This document shows, piece by piece, positions 45,541-54,702 of a DNA stretch of 64,000 nucleotides. The stretch comes from an uncultured Clostridia bacterium (lineage in GTDB: Bacteria > Bacillota > Clostridia > Lachnospirales > CAG-274). The notes under the pieces are model-generated. The model was given only the letters and a program-made list of their open reading frames with translations. It searched no databases and had not been told where the DNA came from. The position numbers were made by a program, and so were the translations under genes. Numbering within the stretch: position 1 is the first letter of the stretch; each line of letters starts with the position of its first letter. The stretch spans positions 116,744-180,743 of the forward strand of contig CANRHR010000003.1 of NCBI GenBank assembly GCA_947630475.1, given 5' to 3'.

Positions 45541-45948
45541 TTACCTTTGAATATAAAAATTGCGCACAGATTCTGAACGAATTGATTTTATAACCTCATC
45601 CTCGCCTTTTATATTATTATAAATTTCGGCTGCTGTTAAAATAGCATTTATCCATTCTGAATTATTGATAAGCGCTTCTGCTAAAAACCAATTTTTAATA
45701 TGATCTATATTTTTTGTATAAGAATAAATTTTATATGATATATCCCTTAAAAATTGAATATATTCTTCATTTTTTTTGCCAAGAATTAAAATGGCATTAA
45801 GTCTTTCAAGGTTAGTGATTCCCTTTTTTTGAAACATATTGGCAATATCCTCGGCGCAGCACCAAAGCCCCAGTGCATTATCACTTTGACTGTATTCCCA
45901 TAAAAAGTATGAAGCGACATTTATACTTGCGAATAATTTTTCTTTCAT
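45541..45948 (-). CDS. Protein of unknown function, all-helical, 135 residues
   Basis: I do not recognise the family. The protein is predicted helical throughout, without signal or membrane segment, rich in Asn, Ile, Tyr and Lys, with two adjacent cysteines at about residues 30-31. A strong GGGAGGAG ribosome site and an intrinsic terminator behind it make it a real gene. It follows the TPR membrane protein by 31 bases, so it may belong to the same process. Confidence 0.75.
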   Translation of the reverse strand: MKEKLFASINVASYFLWEYSQSDNALGLWCCAEDIANMFQKKGITNLERLNAILILGKKNEEYIQFLRDISYKIYSYTKNIDHIKNWFLAEALINNSEWINAILTAAEIYNNIKGEDEVIKSIRSESVRNFYIQR

Positions 45949-45979
45949 ATAAACTCCTCCCTTTTCAAGCTTAAATTTT

Positions 45980-47350
45980 TCATTGAAGTGTTTTTAAATA
46001 ATTATCTGCATACCCCTTCATATTGGCGCTGGGATGATTGTTTTTAACTTCGGTAAAATAATTTTTTGCCGCTTCATTATCATTTTGACCTAAAGCAATT
46101 TTGCCAAGCTGATAATAAGCGCTATATTTTAAATCGGCAGAGTCATCTCCAAATGTTATACACATATTAAAAGAATTTTTTGCATTTTCAAAATCTTGGT
46201 TGTCAAAATAATTGTTGCCCTGCTCAAAAAGCTTTTCGCAGGCGCTTAAATATACCTTTTTTTTAAGCTCATTATATTGATTAACTATACTTTCGTCGGC
46301 GTTTGATATATCTATTGCAGCTATTATCTTGGCAGCCTCAACGCTGTTTCCTTCATCAAAAAGCTTCTGAGCATCGGTTAAATTTTCTGTTTTTTTGGAA
46401 GCATCAACTGTTTTGTTATACTCGTCAACAACACCTTTCATTTGTTGATTTTCGCTTTCAAGATTTTCAATTTTTGTTTTTGTTTCGCTTAGATAATCCG
46501 TATAGCTTTTTTCAAGCTGCTGATAATTCTGTTCAAGCTCGCGGTATTTTTCATTTTGTGCATTATATGTTGCCGGAATAATCAAGACACCCATCACAGC
46601 GGTGGCACAAAATGCACCCACTATTGCAAAAACCAGCCTGCTTAAAAAAGAAACCCTTGGCTTTGGATAAAACGTCGGCTCAAAATTGTTTGTGTTAACA
46701 TCTTTTTTCTTTTTTTTCTTCTTCTTTTTGCCTGTATCCAAAATTAAATTAATCTCTCTTACAAATTTAAGCGCAACAGGATTGCAGCTGTCTATTTCCA
46801 AAGTTTTTTCAGCCAAAGCCAAAGCCTTATTTTTTTTTGACTTTTTTAAATAGCAAAGCGCAAGCAAATTTCTTGCCTCAACAAAATTAGGATTAACGTC
46901 TATAGCCTTTTTAAGCCTTATGACGGCAACATCATCATTTTTTTGCTTTAAAAATTTTATAGCATAATTGTAAAGCTTAACCGCTTCGTTAAGCCTTTCA
47001 AAATCTCTTATATTCTGCTGAAAAGCATTAATATAATCCAATGCTGTATTATCTTCGTTTTTAAAATTTGCGCTTATGATCCACTGCTTAACGGCATCTG
47101 CAAGTCTGCCTGTATGATAATAAACCAATCCTAATAGATTTCTTGCTTCGATATTTTGTTTATTAAAAGCGATACTGTTTCTCAGTGAAACGGCAGCATT
47201 ATAAAAATCATTGTTTAAAGCCTGCTCAAGCCCTTTATTGTAAAGCCTTGCCGAGCAGTTGTATATTTTTTTCATAATAAACACATTTGCACCGCAGGCA
47301 GGACATTTATTTCTGTTTTCAAATTCATATCCGCAGTATAAACATTCCAC
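45980..47350 (-). CDS. Zinc-ribbon and TPR membrane protein
   Basis: A 456-residue protein with an N-terminal zinc ribbon (C3, C6, C16, C19), TPR-like repeats at about residues 33-200, a Lys-rich stretch (208-216), one membrane helix (about 238-260), an external coiled coil (264-320) and a second group of TPR-like helices up to the C-terminus, including NYFDNQDFENAKNSFNMCI. Such proteins act as scaffolds; the exact role is unknown. The start codon is GTG with GGGGAG nine bases upstream, overlapping the stop of the small gene before it. Confidence 0.82.
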   Translation of the reverse strand: MECLYCGYEFENRNKCPACGANVFIMKKIYNCSARLYNKGLEQALNNDFYNAAVSLRNSIAFNKQNIEARNLLGLVYYHTGRLADAVKQWIISANFKNEDNTALDYINAFQQNIRDFERLNEAVKLYNYAIKFLKQKNDDVAVIRLKKAIDVNPNFVEARNLLALCYLKKSKKNKALALAEKTLEIDSCNPVALKFVREINLILDTGKKKKKKKKKDVNTNNFEPTFYPKPRVSFLSRLVFAIVGAFCATAVMGVLIIPATYNAQNEKYRELEQNYQQLEKSYTDYLSETKTKIENLESENQQMKGVVDEYNKTVDASKKTENLTDAQKLFDEGNSVEAAKIIAAIDISNADESIVNQYNELKKKVYLSACEKLFEQGNNYFDNQDFENAKNSFNMCITFGDDSADLKYSAYYQLGKIALGQNDNEAAKNYFTEVKNNHPSANMKGYADNYLKTLQ

Positions 47351-47356
47351 AGTTCT

Positions 47357-47509
47357 CTACTCCCCATCGGATCTATTGTAACTATTATTTCCAACTTCTT
47401 TTAATAAATCCATTATATCCTGCAACTCTTCGTTTGCAATCGAACTTTCAATATCATCAATAACACTTAAAGGTCTGAATTTTTCAAGTTCCTTTGAAAA
47501 ATCAATCAT
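47357..47509 (-). CDS. Small acidic protein of 50 residues, unknown function
   Basis: A short frame between folC and the TPR gene. It begins MIDFSKELEKFRPLSVIDD, continues with acidic helices (IESSIANEELQDIMDLLKEV) and ends YNRSDGE. AAGGAGGA lies at good distance before the ATG, the ATG overlaps the folC stop by eight bases, and its own stop overlaps the ribosome site of the TPR gene. This tight packing argues that it is translated. The family is not recognised; by context it may act with the TPR membrane protein. Confidence 0.72.
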   Translation of the reverse strand: MIDFSKELEKFRPLSVIDDIESSIANEELQDIMDLLKEVGNNSYNRSDGE

Positions 47510-48803
47510 AGAAAGATTCCTCCTTAAGATATTTTTTTAAAGCCCCAACCAAATACAAAGAGCCGCAGCACACCAACAGCCCTGTATTTTCCGCCTCAAC
47601 AGCGGCCTTAAAAGCCTTTTTAAAATCATTGTCGCAATAAATGCATTTATCTTTTTGTTCAAGACATTCATAAAGCTCATGTGCATCCAGGCCCTTTTTG
47701 CCCTCGGGCTTTGTTAAAACAAGACTGTCGGCAACGCTGCTTAAGCGGTTGATCATTTTTGAAAAACTTTTTGTTTTTAAAATTCCAACAAGCAAAACAG
47801 TTTTAAGATTATTTTTTTCTTTAATTTTTCTTATATAACGACAAAGCTCCATACAGCCATCGATATTATGAGCGCCATCAAGTATTATATATGGCTTATC
47901 CTTTTTTACAAGCTCCATTCGTCCGCTTATAAAGGCTTTCTCAAATCCGCCGTAAACAGCTTTGTCGCTTATAATAATACCGCTGCTTCTGAGCGCTTCT
48001 ATGCAGAGCAAAGCGCCGCAGGCATTTTTTATCTGATAATCGCCAAGCATTTTTATTTTAATGCCGTCAAAATGTTTATCAAGTATTTCGGCATTAAATA
48101 CAACCGAATCAAAATTTTCAACAATTATGCTTTCTTTGTAATTTTTTGTATAAAAAAGTTTGGAATTGTTTTTTTTGCATATTTCATTTATTATATTATA
48201 CACTTTTTCATTGCCGCAATACAATACCGCAGGACAATTTTTCTTAATAATTCCCGCTTTTTCCACAGAAATCTTTTCAATTGTATCGCCCAAAATATCG
48301 GTATGGTCCAAGCTTATTGAGGTTATAACAGATAAAATCGGCGATTCTATAACATTAGTCGGATCAAGCCTTCCTCCAAGGCCTGTTTCAAGGATAACAA
48401 AATCAGCTTTTTTTTCAAAAAACCAGCAAAACGCCGCTGCGGCAATAATTTCAAAAAACGAAAAAAAATCGCCGCAAAGCTTATCGACGGCTTGACTTAC
48501 TCTTTCAATAATTGAACAAAACTCATCATCGGAAATATCTTCTCCGTTAAAATTGTATCTTTCATTATATTTAATAAGGTGAGGTGAAGTAAAAACTCCT
48601 ACATTGTATCCCTGCTGCATTAAAACCGAAGAAAGAAAAGCACAGCAGCTCCCTTTTCCGTTTGTTCCGGCAACGTGAATAAAGCTAAGCTTTTTCTGTG
48701 GGCTGCCCAAAAGCTTTAAAAGCTCTTTAAGCCTGTCGTGCCCTCTTTTTGAGCCGAACATACAGCAATTATCAAGATATTGACAGACCTGTTCATAATT
48801 CAT
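47502..48803 (-). CDS. folC: Folylpolyglutamate/dihydrofolate synthase FolC
   Basis: A 433-residue Mur-ligase family enzyme that adds glutamate to folates. Visible motifs are GSPQKKLSFIHVAGTNGKGS (P-loop), ILETGLGGRLDPTNV, SLDHTDILGDTIEKISVEKAGI and ILDGAHNIDG. Length is normal. AAGGAG precedes the start, and a hairpin lies between it and aspS. Confidence 0.96.
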   Translation of the reverse strand: MNYEQVCQYLDNCCMFGSKRGHDRLKELLKLLGSPQKKLSFIHVAGTNGKGSCCAFLSSVLMQQGYNVGVFTSPHLIKYNERYNFNGEDISDDEFCSIIERVSQAVDKLCGDFFSFFEIIAAAAFCWFFEKKADFVILETGLGGRLDPTNVIESPILSVITSISLDHTDILGDTIEKISVEKAGIIKKNCPAVLYCGNEKVYNIINEICKKNNSKLFYTKNYKESIIVENFDSVVFNAEILDKHFDGIKIKMLGDYQIKNACGALLCIEALRSSGIIISDKAVYGGFEKAFISGRMELVKKDKPYIILDGAHNIDGCMELCRYIRKIKEKNNLKTVLLVGILKTKSFSKMINRLSSVADSLVLTKPEGKKGLDAHELYECLEQKDKCIYCDNDFKKAFKAAVEAENTGLLVCCGSLYLVGALKKYLKEESFYD

Positions 48804-48818
48804 AGCTTTCTCCTTAAT

Positions 48819-48844
48819 ATGAGAGCGGCAAAAAGCGCTCTCAT
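48819..48844 (-). other. Hairpin between aspS and folC
   Basis: ATGAGAGCG (48819-48827) and CGCTCTCAT (48836-48844) form a nine-pair stem. On the minus strand, the direction of the genes, no T-run follows and the folC ribosome site begins a few bases later; a T-run is present only on the + strand side. It could be a message-stability element or limit folC translation. Confidence 0.6.
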
Positions 48845-48874
48845 AATTTTTTATTTGAAAAATGTCTGCTTGTC

Positions 48875-50665
48875 CTAATTAATATCACAAACAACAGAAA
48901 TACCAAGTTCATCTATTTGTTTTTTATCTACAACATTCGGCGCATCTGTAAGAATACAAGAAGCATCTTTCACCTTAGGAAATGCAATAACATCTCTGAT
49001 ACTTTCGGCGGATGTCAATAGCATTACCAATCTGTCAAGCCCAAAGGCAAGCCCGCCGTGAGGAGGAGCGCCAAATTTAAAAGCCTCAAGCAAAAATCCG
49101 AATCTCTCATGCGCCTCTTCTTCATTAAAGCCCAAAAGCTCAAATATTTTACTCTGTATATGGCTGCTGTGTATACGTATGCTTCCTCCGCCAAGTTCAC
49201 ACCCGTTTAAAATAACATCATACGCCTTAGCTCTTACATTTAACGGATCTGAATCGAGAATATCCAAATCTTCATCCATAGGCGAAGTAAAGGGATGATG
49301 CTTTGCAATATATCTGTTTTCTTCTTCGCTCCATTCAAGCAAAGGAAATTCCGTTACCCACAAAAATCTGTAATCATCATCTTTTATAAGCTCAAGACGT
49401 TTTGCAAGCTCTATTCTGAGTGCTCCCAAGGCATCATAAACCACACTGTTTTTATCGGCGCATATTAAAATCAAATCGCCCGGTTTTGCATCAAAAGCAG
49501 ATATTATTTTATTAAGCTTATCATCGTCAAAAAATTTTGATAATGTTGTTTTTAATCCGTCCTCCAAAACGCTTATCCACGCAAGCCCTTTTGCGCCATA
49601 GGTTTTTGCCGTTTCAACAAGAGAATCTATTTTCTTTCTGGGCATAGACGCACAACCCTCGGCGCTTATGCCCCTTACGCTTCCTCCTGCATCAATGGCA
49701 TCTTGAAAAACTTTAAAGCCGCTGTCTTTTACAATATCCGTAATATTTTTTAATTCCATACCAAAACGCACATCGGGTTTATCGGAGCCGAATCGCTCCA
49801 TAGCCTCTTTATAAGACATTCTTTCAAACGGAATCTTAATATCTATTCCTTTAATTTCTTTAAAAACTTTTTGAAGAAGCCTTTCATTCACACTCATAAC
49901 ATCTTCCGCCTCAACAAAGCTCAGCTCCATATCAATTTGTGTAAATTCAGGCTGTCTGTCCGCCCTCAGATCTTCATCTCTAAAGCATTTTGCGATTTGG
50001 AAATACTTATCAAAGCCGGAAATCATTAAAAGCTGCTTAAAAAGCTGAGGCGACTGAGGAAGAGCGTAAAAATTACCCGGATGAACCCTGCTCGGAACAA
50101 GATAATCCCTTGCTCCCTCGGGAGTGGATTTCGTAAGCATAGGCGTTTCTATTTCTATAAATCCCTCATTGCTTAAAAAATTTCTCACACATTGAGAAAC
50201 CTTATGTCTTGTAATTATATTTTCGGCAACATTTTTTCTTCTCAAATCAAGATATCTGTATTTAAGCCTAAGCTCTGTGTTTACATTAACGCTTTCTTCT
50301 ATAGGAAACGGCGTTGTTTCGGATTCGGATAAAATTTTTAAATCTTCAACAGCAATTTCAACTTTTCCCGTTTTCATATTTGGGTTTATGTTTTCATCCG
50401 TTCTCGCCCTAACCGTACCTTTAACGGCAACTACATACTCGCTTCTTATTTCTTTATCCTTTTTTAAAATTTCTTCACTGTTTACGCTTGAATCAACAAC
50501 AGCCTGAACTATGCCTGTCCTATCTCTTAAAAGTATAAAAGAAAAGCAACTGAATACTCTTCGTCTGTTTACCCAACCCATAACGGTAACATTGCTTCCA
50601 ATCATACTTTCATCAATCTCACCGCAATAAGCGCTTCTTTTAAAGCCCTGCATCAATTCACCCAT
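48875..50665 (-). CDS. aspS: Aspartyl-tRNA synthetase AspS
   Basis: A 596-residue class II synthetase of the bacterial type. The N-terminal OB-fold anticodon-binding domain is followed by motif 2 ([21 protein letters not shown]), the bacterial GAD insertion domain and motif 3 ([14 protein letters not shown]). Length is normal for the bacterial enzyme. It begins two bases behind hisS, as in Bacillus. Confidence 0.97.
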   Translation of the reverse strand: MGELMQGFKRSAYCGEIDESMIGSNVTVMGWVNRRRVFSCFSFILLRDRTGIVQAVVDSSVNSEEILKKDKEIRSEYVVAVKGTVRARTDENINPNMKTGKVEIAVEDLKILSESETTPFPIEESVNVNTELRLKYRYLDLRRKNVAENIITRHKVSQCVRNFLSNEGFIEIETPMLTKSTPEGARDYLVPSRVHPGNFYALPQSPQLFKQLLMISGFDKYFQIAKCFRDEDLRADRQPEFTQIDMELSFVEAEDVMSVNERLLQKVFKEIKGIDIKIPFERMSYKEAMERFGSDKPDVRFGMELKNITDIVKDSGFKVFQDAIDAGGSVRGISAEGCASMPRKKIDSLVETAKTYGAKGLAWISVLEDGLKTTLSKFFDDDKLNKIISAFDAKPGDLILICADKNSVVYDALGALRIELAKRLELIKDDDYRFLWVTEFPLLEWSEEENRYIAKHHPFTSPMDEDLDILDSDPLNVRAKAYDVILNGCELGGGSIRIHSSHIQSKIFELLGFNEEEAHERFGFLLEAFKFGAPPHGGLAFGLDRLVMLLTSAESIRDVIAFPKVKDASCILTDAPNVVDKKQIDELGISVVCDIN

Positions 50666-50667
50666 TT

Positions 50668-51996
50668 TTATTCTCCAATCTGTTTTTTGTATTCACTTAT
50701 TAAATCTTCAAGCTTAACCGTTGTCTGAATGCCGGTAGTCATATTTTTAAGCGTTGCCTCTCCTGCGGCAAGCTCATCATCTCCTATTACAACAACAAAA
50801 GGAACGCCAAGCCTGTCGGCATATTTCATTTTGTGCTTTATTGCTTTTTGAGAATAATACACATCTGTAGGAATATTATTTTTTCTAAGCATATCGGCAA
50901 CCTTAATCGTATATTCCATATCGCTCTGCATAGGAAGCACCAAAATCTTAGCTATGCTGCCTGTTGCGGGAGATATGATTTTTTCTGTGATAAGCTGAGA
51001 AAAAAGTCTTGTAAGGCCTATTGAAATACCTATACCGGGCAGCTTTTTGTTTGTATAATACTCTGTAAGATTATCATATCTTCCGCCGGAGCAAACGCTG
51101 CCCAATCCAGGATAATCCTTTAAAACGGTTTCATAAACCGTACCCGTATAATAATCAAGGCCCCTCGCAATTTTCAAATCGATTTCAAAACAGTCTTCTT
51201 CAATGCCGAATTTTCTCAAGTATATTATAACATTTTCAAGCTCTGTTAAGCCCTCTTCAAATTTTTTGTTTGAAACAGACATATTCTTAAGGCTTTCAAG
51301 CTTTTCGTCACTGCTTCCTTCAATGCTTATAAACTCTATTATTTTATTTATTGCACATTCATCGCCAATAATTTCATTAAGCTCCTCTATAAGAGCTGAT
51401 TTTCCTATTTTATCAATCTTATCTATATTTCTTAAAATATCGCCAATTTTATCGGAAAGATTTAACTCTTCAAAAAAACCGTTAAGAAGCTTTCTGTTGT
51501 TAATTTTAATAACAAATTCTCCAAAATCAAGCCTTTTAAACACATTATATATAACGGCAGGCATTTCGGCATCATATGTTAAATCAAGCTCTTCATTTCC
51601 TATCACATCGATATCGCACTGATAAAACTCTCTAAATCTGCCTTTCTGTGGTCTTTCACCTCTGTAAACCTTGCTCATTTGATATCTTTTAAAGGGAAAA
51701 GCCAAATCGGCGCTGTGTTCGGCAACATATCTTGCCAAAGGCACTGTAAGATCAAATCTTAAAGAAAGATCTGTATCGCCTTTAGAAAAACGATATATCT
51801 GCTTTTCGGTTTCGCCGCCGGCCTTTGCCAAAAGAGTTTCCGAAAGCTCTATAACAGGCGTATCAAGAGGGAGAAAGCCAAAGCTTTCATAAACCTCTCT
51901 TATTGTATCATACATAGAATTAAATAAAATTTGCTCCCTTGGAAGAAGCTCCATAAACCCCGGAAGAATACGGGGCTTAATCTTATTCTTAGCCAT
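50668..51996 (-). CDS. hisS: Histidyl-tRNA synthetase HisS
   Basis: A 442-residue class II synthetase. Features are the TPVIE motif, [16 protein letters not shown], the motif 2 loop [20 protein letters not shown], the histidine-specific [13 protein letters not shown] and a C-terminal anticodon domain. AAGGAG lies before the start. It is paired with aspS and preceded by hemZ. Confidence 0.97.
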   Translation of the reverse strand: MAKNKIKPRILPGFMELLPREQILFNSMYDTIREVYESFGFLPLDTPVIELSETLLAKAGGETEKQIYRFSKGDTDLSLRFDLTVPLARYVAEHSADLAFPFKRYQMSKVYRGERPQKGRFREFYQCDIDVIGNEELDLTYDAEMPAVIYNVFKRLDFGEFVIKINNRKLLNGFFEELNLSDKIGDILRNIDKIDKIGKSALIEELNEIIGDECAINKIIEFISIEGSSDEKLESLKNMSVSNKKFEEGLTELENVIIYLRKFGIEEDCFEIDLKIARGLDYYTGTVYETVLKDYPGLGSVCSGGRYDNLTEYYTNKKLPGIGISIGLTRLFSQLITEKIISPATGSIAKILVLPMQSDMEYTIKVADMLRKNNIPTDVYYSQKAIKHKMKYADRLGVPFVVVIGDDELAAGEATLKNMTTGIQTTVKLEDLISEYKKQIGE

Positions 51997-52026
51997 AGCA
52001 ATTCTCCTTAGTATCTTAATAATTTA

Positions 52027-53469
52027 TTAATTATCGTTTAAATATTTATCAAAAAAAATGACCTTTCTTTGTATCATCTCATCAATTCTGGCTATATAGT
52101 CATCAACACTTTTCACATTAAAAACTCTTTCAACATTATTCCCTTTTCTTTGATAAATTTTGGTTGAGGCGCCTGCTCCCGCTGCAATAACAGTCTGCTT
52201 TTCCTCCATAATCTGAACATTATAGATTCCCTCACAGCCGTCCAAACAATATCCCACATTTTCAAAATTTCCAGACATATTTTTTTGCCTGTACATATAA
52301 TAAGGGTGCATACCCAAATCTTTTGTATATTGTGAACAAACGGCGAGCATTTTTTCCATTTCTTCATATTGCGCAAGCTTATAGCTGCCAAGCTGTTCTT
52401 TAAGTCGAGAGGCCCTCTTAACCGCCAATGTATGTGCTGTAATGCTTTCGGGCTTAAGCTGTGCAATTTTTTTCATGGTTTCTTCTGCATCAAGGGCTGT
52501 TTCTCCCGGAAGCCCCCAAATCAGGTCTGTATTTATATGGTTATGCCCCTGCTTACGAGCCTCGTAAAAAGCACGGATAAAATCCTCAACACTATGTTGG
52601 CGTCCTATAAGCTTTAAAGTTTTTTCATTCATCGTCTGAGGATTTATTGAAATTCTGTTTACATCGTAATTTTTTAAAATTTTAAGCTTTAGGCTTGTTA
52701 TCGTATCGGGTCTTCCTGCTTCAACACTAAATTCAACGGGTTTTTTAAAATATCTTTTTATATATTCAAGCACAGTTTCCAACTGTTTTTCATTTAATGC
52801 CGTAGGCGTTCCGCCGCCGATATAAATGCTTTCAAACTCATAATCTTTAAATCTTTCGCTTAAGAAAGCCATTTCTTTTTTAAGACATTCAATATATTCA
52901 TCAACTTTTTTTAAATATTTATCAATAGGATAAGATGTAAATGAACAATAAAGGCATCTTGTCGGACAAAACGGAATGCCTATGTATAAGCTTATTTTTT
53001 TGTCGTTATTATTTGCAAGTATTTTTCTTTCAGCCTCGGCAACACTCATAGTAAGCTTAATTCTTTCATCGCTTACAAGATATTTTTCTTTTAAAGCCCT
53101 TTCTATTTCTTCTTTTTTAAAGCCTTCATTATACATATCCACAGCTCTTTTTGCCGGCCTTATTCCTGTAAGTATGCCCCAAGGCGTTTTTATATCAATA
53201 ACCTTTTTTATGGCAAAATACAGTGAAAGCTTAATATTTCTTTTAATCTCTTTTATATCCGAACAGTCAGATTCCAGATAAAAGCTCGAAATCTTATCGC
53301 CTTTAAAATAAAGCTCGGCGCCAAAAACACCGCCTCCTGCGCTGCTCACAGCATAAAAGCCGATTTTATCATCATTTTTTGTAAGTTTATAACTTTGATT
53401 AGGATAAAATATCTGAAGAACAGACAAAACATCATCTTCAAAGCAATGACCATTTAAACTGTAATTCAT
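52027..53469 (-). CDS. hemZ: Coproporphyrinogen dehydrogenase HemZ (radical SAM)
   Basis: A 480-residue HemN-like radical SAM enzyme. The cluster motif CxxxCxxC reads CPTRCLYC, followed by SIYIGGGTPTAL, EAGRPDTI and TDLIWGLPGE. Many HemZ-like proteins in anaerobes may have roles other than protoporphyrin formation, and no other haem gene is nearby. The ATG at 53467-53469 is chosen because GGAGG lies nine bases upstream; a frame ten codons longer has no such site. Confidence 0.93.
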   Translation of the reverse strand: MNYSLNGHCFEDDVLSVLQIFYPNQSYKLTKNDDKIGFYAVSSAGGGVFGAELYFKGDKISSFYLESDCSDIKEIKRNIKLSLYFAIKKVIDIKTPWGILTGIRPAKRAVDMYNEGFKKEEIERALKEKYLVSDERIKLTMSVAEAERKILANNNDKKISLYIGIPFCPTRCLYCSFTSYPIDKYLKKVDEYIECLKKEMAFLSERFKDYEFESIYIGGGTPTALNEKQLETVLEYIKRYFKKPVEFSVEAGRPDTITSLKLKILKNYDVNRISINPQTMNEKTLKLIGRQHSVEDFIRAFYEARKQGHNHINTDLIWGLPGETALDAEETMKKIAQLKPESITAHTLAVKRASRLKEQLGSYKLAQYEEMEKMLAVCSQYTKDLGMHPYYMYRQKNMSGNFENVGYCLDGCEGIYNVQIMEEKQTVIAAGAGASTKIYQRKGNNVERVFNVKSVDDYIARIDEMIQRKVIFFDKYLNDN

Positions 53470-53551
53470 AACAAAGCCTCCGTCTAAAAAGCAGCGCAAA
53501 ATTATAGCTTCTGTTTTATTGGCAGTCGCATTTTATAACAGAAATTAATTT

Positions 53552-54175
53552 TTACGGCTTTACATACGGATTATTTTCTTTTTCAAATTTAATTGTCGTC
53601 TGCTGACCATGGCCGGGATAAACAATTGTATCATCCGAAAGCTTGGCAAGTTTTTTTAAAGAATTTAAAAGATCCGATGTATTGCCCAAATAGAGATCGG
53701 TTCTTCCGACAGAGCCAAAAAACAATGTGTCGCCCGAAATAAGAACGCCCTCATTTTCAAAATAAAGACATATCCCTCCGGGTGTATGCCCGGGTGTGGC
53801 TATTGTCTTAAATTTAAGAGCGCCTATAGAGTATTCATCGCCGTCCTTTAAGAACATATCGGCATTTAAAGTCAGATTACTTCCAAAAATCACAGACAGA
53901 TTTTTTACCGAGCTGTTTAAAATTTCACTTTCATTCTCACCTGACACCAAAGGTACATTAAATCTGTTCATAACCTCGGCGCAGGCCCCGATATGGTCGT
54001 AATGGCCATGGGTTAAAATAATCGCCTTTGGAGAAAGCTTTTCGTTTTCTATAAAATCAATTATCTTTTGCGGCTCTGCTCCTGCATCTATAATGGCACA
54101 CTCACTGCTTAGTTCATCTATAATTATATAGCAGTTGACCTCCATTTCTCCTACAACAATTTTCTTAATTCTCAT
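53552..54175 (-). CDS. MBL-fold hydrolase, glyoxalase II-like
   Basis: A 207-residue metallo-beta-lactamase fold enzyme. The metal motif HxHxDH is LTHGHYDHIG, with later ligands in ATPGHTPGGICLY, ISGDTLFFGSVGR and VYPGHGQQT. This pattern matches YqgX/GloB-like hydrolases, which may hydrolyse S-lactoylglutathione or a related thioester; the substrate is unknown. The ATG at 54173-54175 has AGGGAG upstream. It lies between dtd and hemZ. Confidence 0.9.
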   Translation of the reverse strand: MRIKKIVVGEMEVNCYIIIDELSSECAIIDAGAEPQKIIDFIENEKLSPKAIILTHGHYDHIGACAEVMNRFNVPLVSGENESEILNSSVKNLSVIFGSNLTLNADMFLKDGDEYSIGALKFKTIATPGHTPGGICLYFENEGVLISGDTLFFGSVGRTDLYLGNTSDLLNSLKKLAKLSDDTIVYPGHGQQTTIKFEKENNPYVKP

Positions 54176-54208
54176 AAATATTCTCCCTTGCTGCAAATTT
54201 TATATAAG

Positions 54209-54658
54209 CTAAAATAACCTGTCGCTGTCAAGAAGCACCGTAACAGGCCCGTCATTTAAAAGCTCAACTTTCATATCGGCTCTGAATATTCCGCTTTGAA
54301 TGTTTTCGTAATTATCTTGGCAGTATTTAATAAATCGGTTAAAAATCTCCTCGGCCTCGTCGGGAGGACAGCAATCTGAAAAGCTTGGTCTTTTGCCCTT
54401 TCTTGCATCGGCATAAACCGTAAAATTAGGCACTGTTAAAATACCTCCGTTTATGTCTTTAACCGATAAATTCATTTTATCGTTTTCATTGCAGAAAATC
54501 CTAAGCCCTGATATTTTATCAAACATATATTTAAAGACATTTTCATCGTCACCTTTGTTAATGCCGAGCAAAACCAAAAGCCCCTGTCCGATTTCTCCTT
54601 TAATAATTCCATCAACGCTGACCTTTGCCCACATAACTCTTTGTAAAACAGCCCTCAT
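54209..54658 (-). CDS. dtd: D-aminoacyl-tRNA deacylase Dtd
   Basis: A 149-residue enzyme that removes D-amino acids from tRNA. It begins MRAVLQRVMWAKVSVDG and ends near NDGPVTVLLDS, the second signature motif. The first signature, usually SQFTLYAD, reads PNFTVYAD here, so the invariant Ser-Gln pair is replaced. ADARKGKRPSF follows as usual. The ATG at 54656-54658 has AGGAGAT upstream. It is next to rel, the classic order in Firmicutes. Confidence 0.93.
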   Translation of the reverse strand: MRAVLQRVMWAKVSVDGIIKGEIGQGLLVLLGINKGDDENVFKYMFDKISGLRIFCNENDKMNLSVKDINGGILTVPNFTVYADARKGKRPSFSDCCPPDEAEEIFNRFIKYCQDNYENIQSGIFRADMKVELLNDGPVTVLLDSDRLF

Positions 54659-54702
54659 ATATCTATCTCCTATAAAATATTGCCTAACAATAACCATATT
54701 TT

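Noticed and set aside
52113..52466. 117-codon frame inside hemZ
   Set aside because: It is an out-of-frame reading of the C-terminal part of hemZ.
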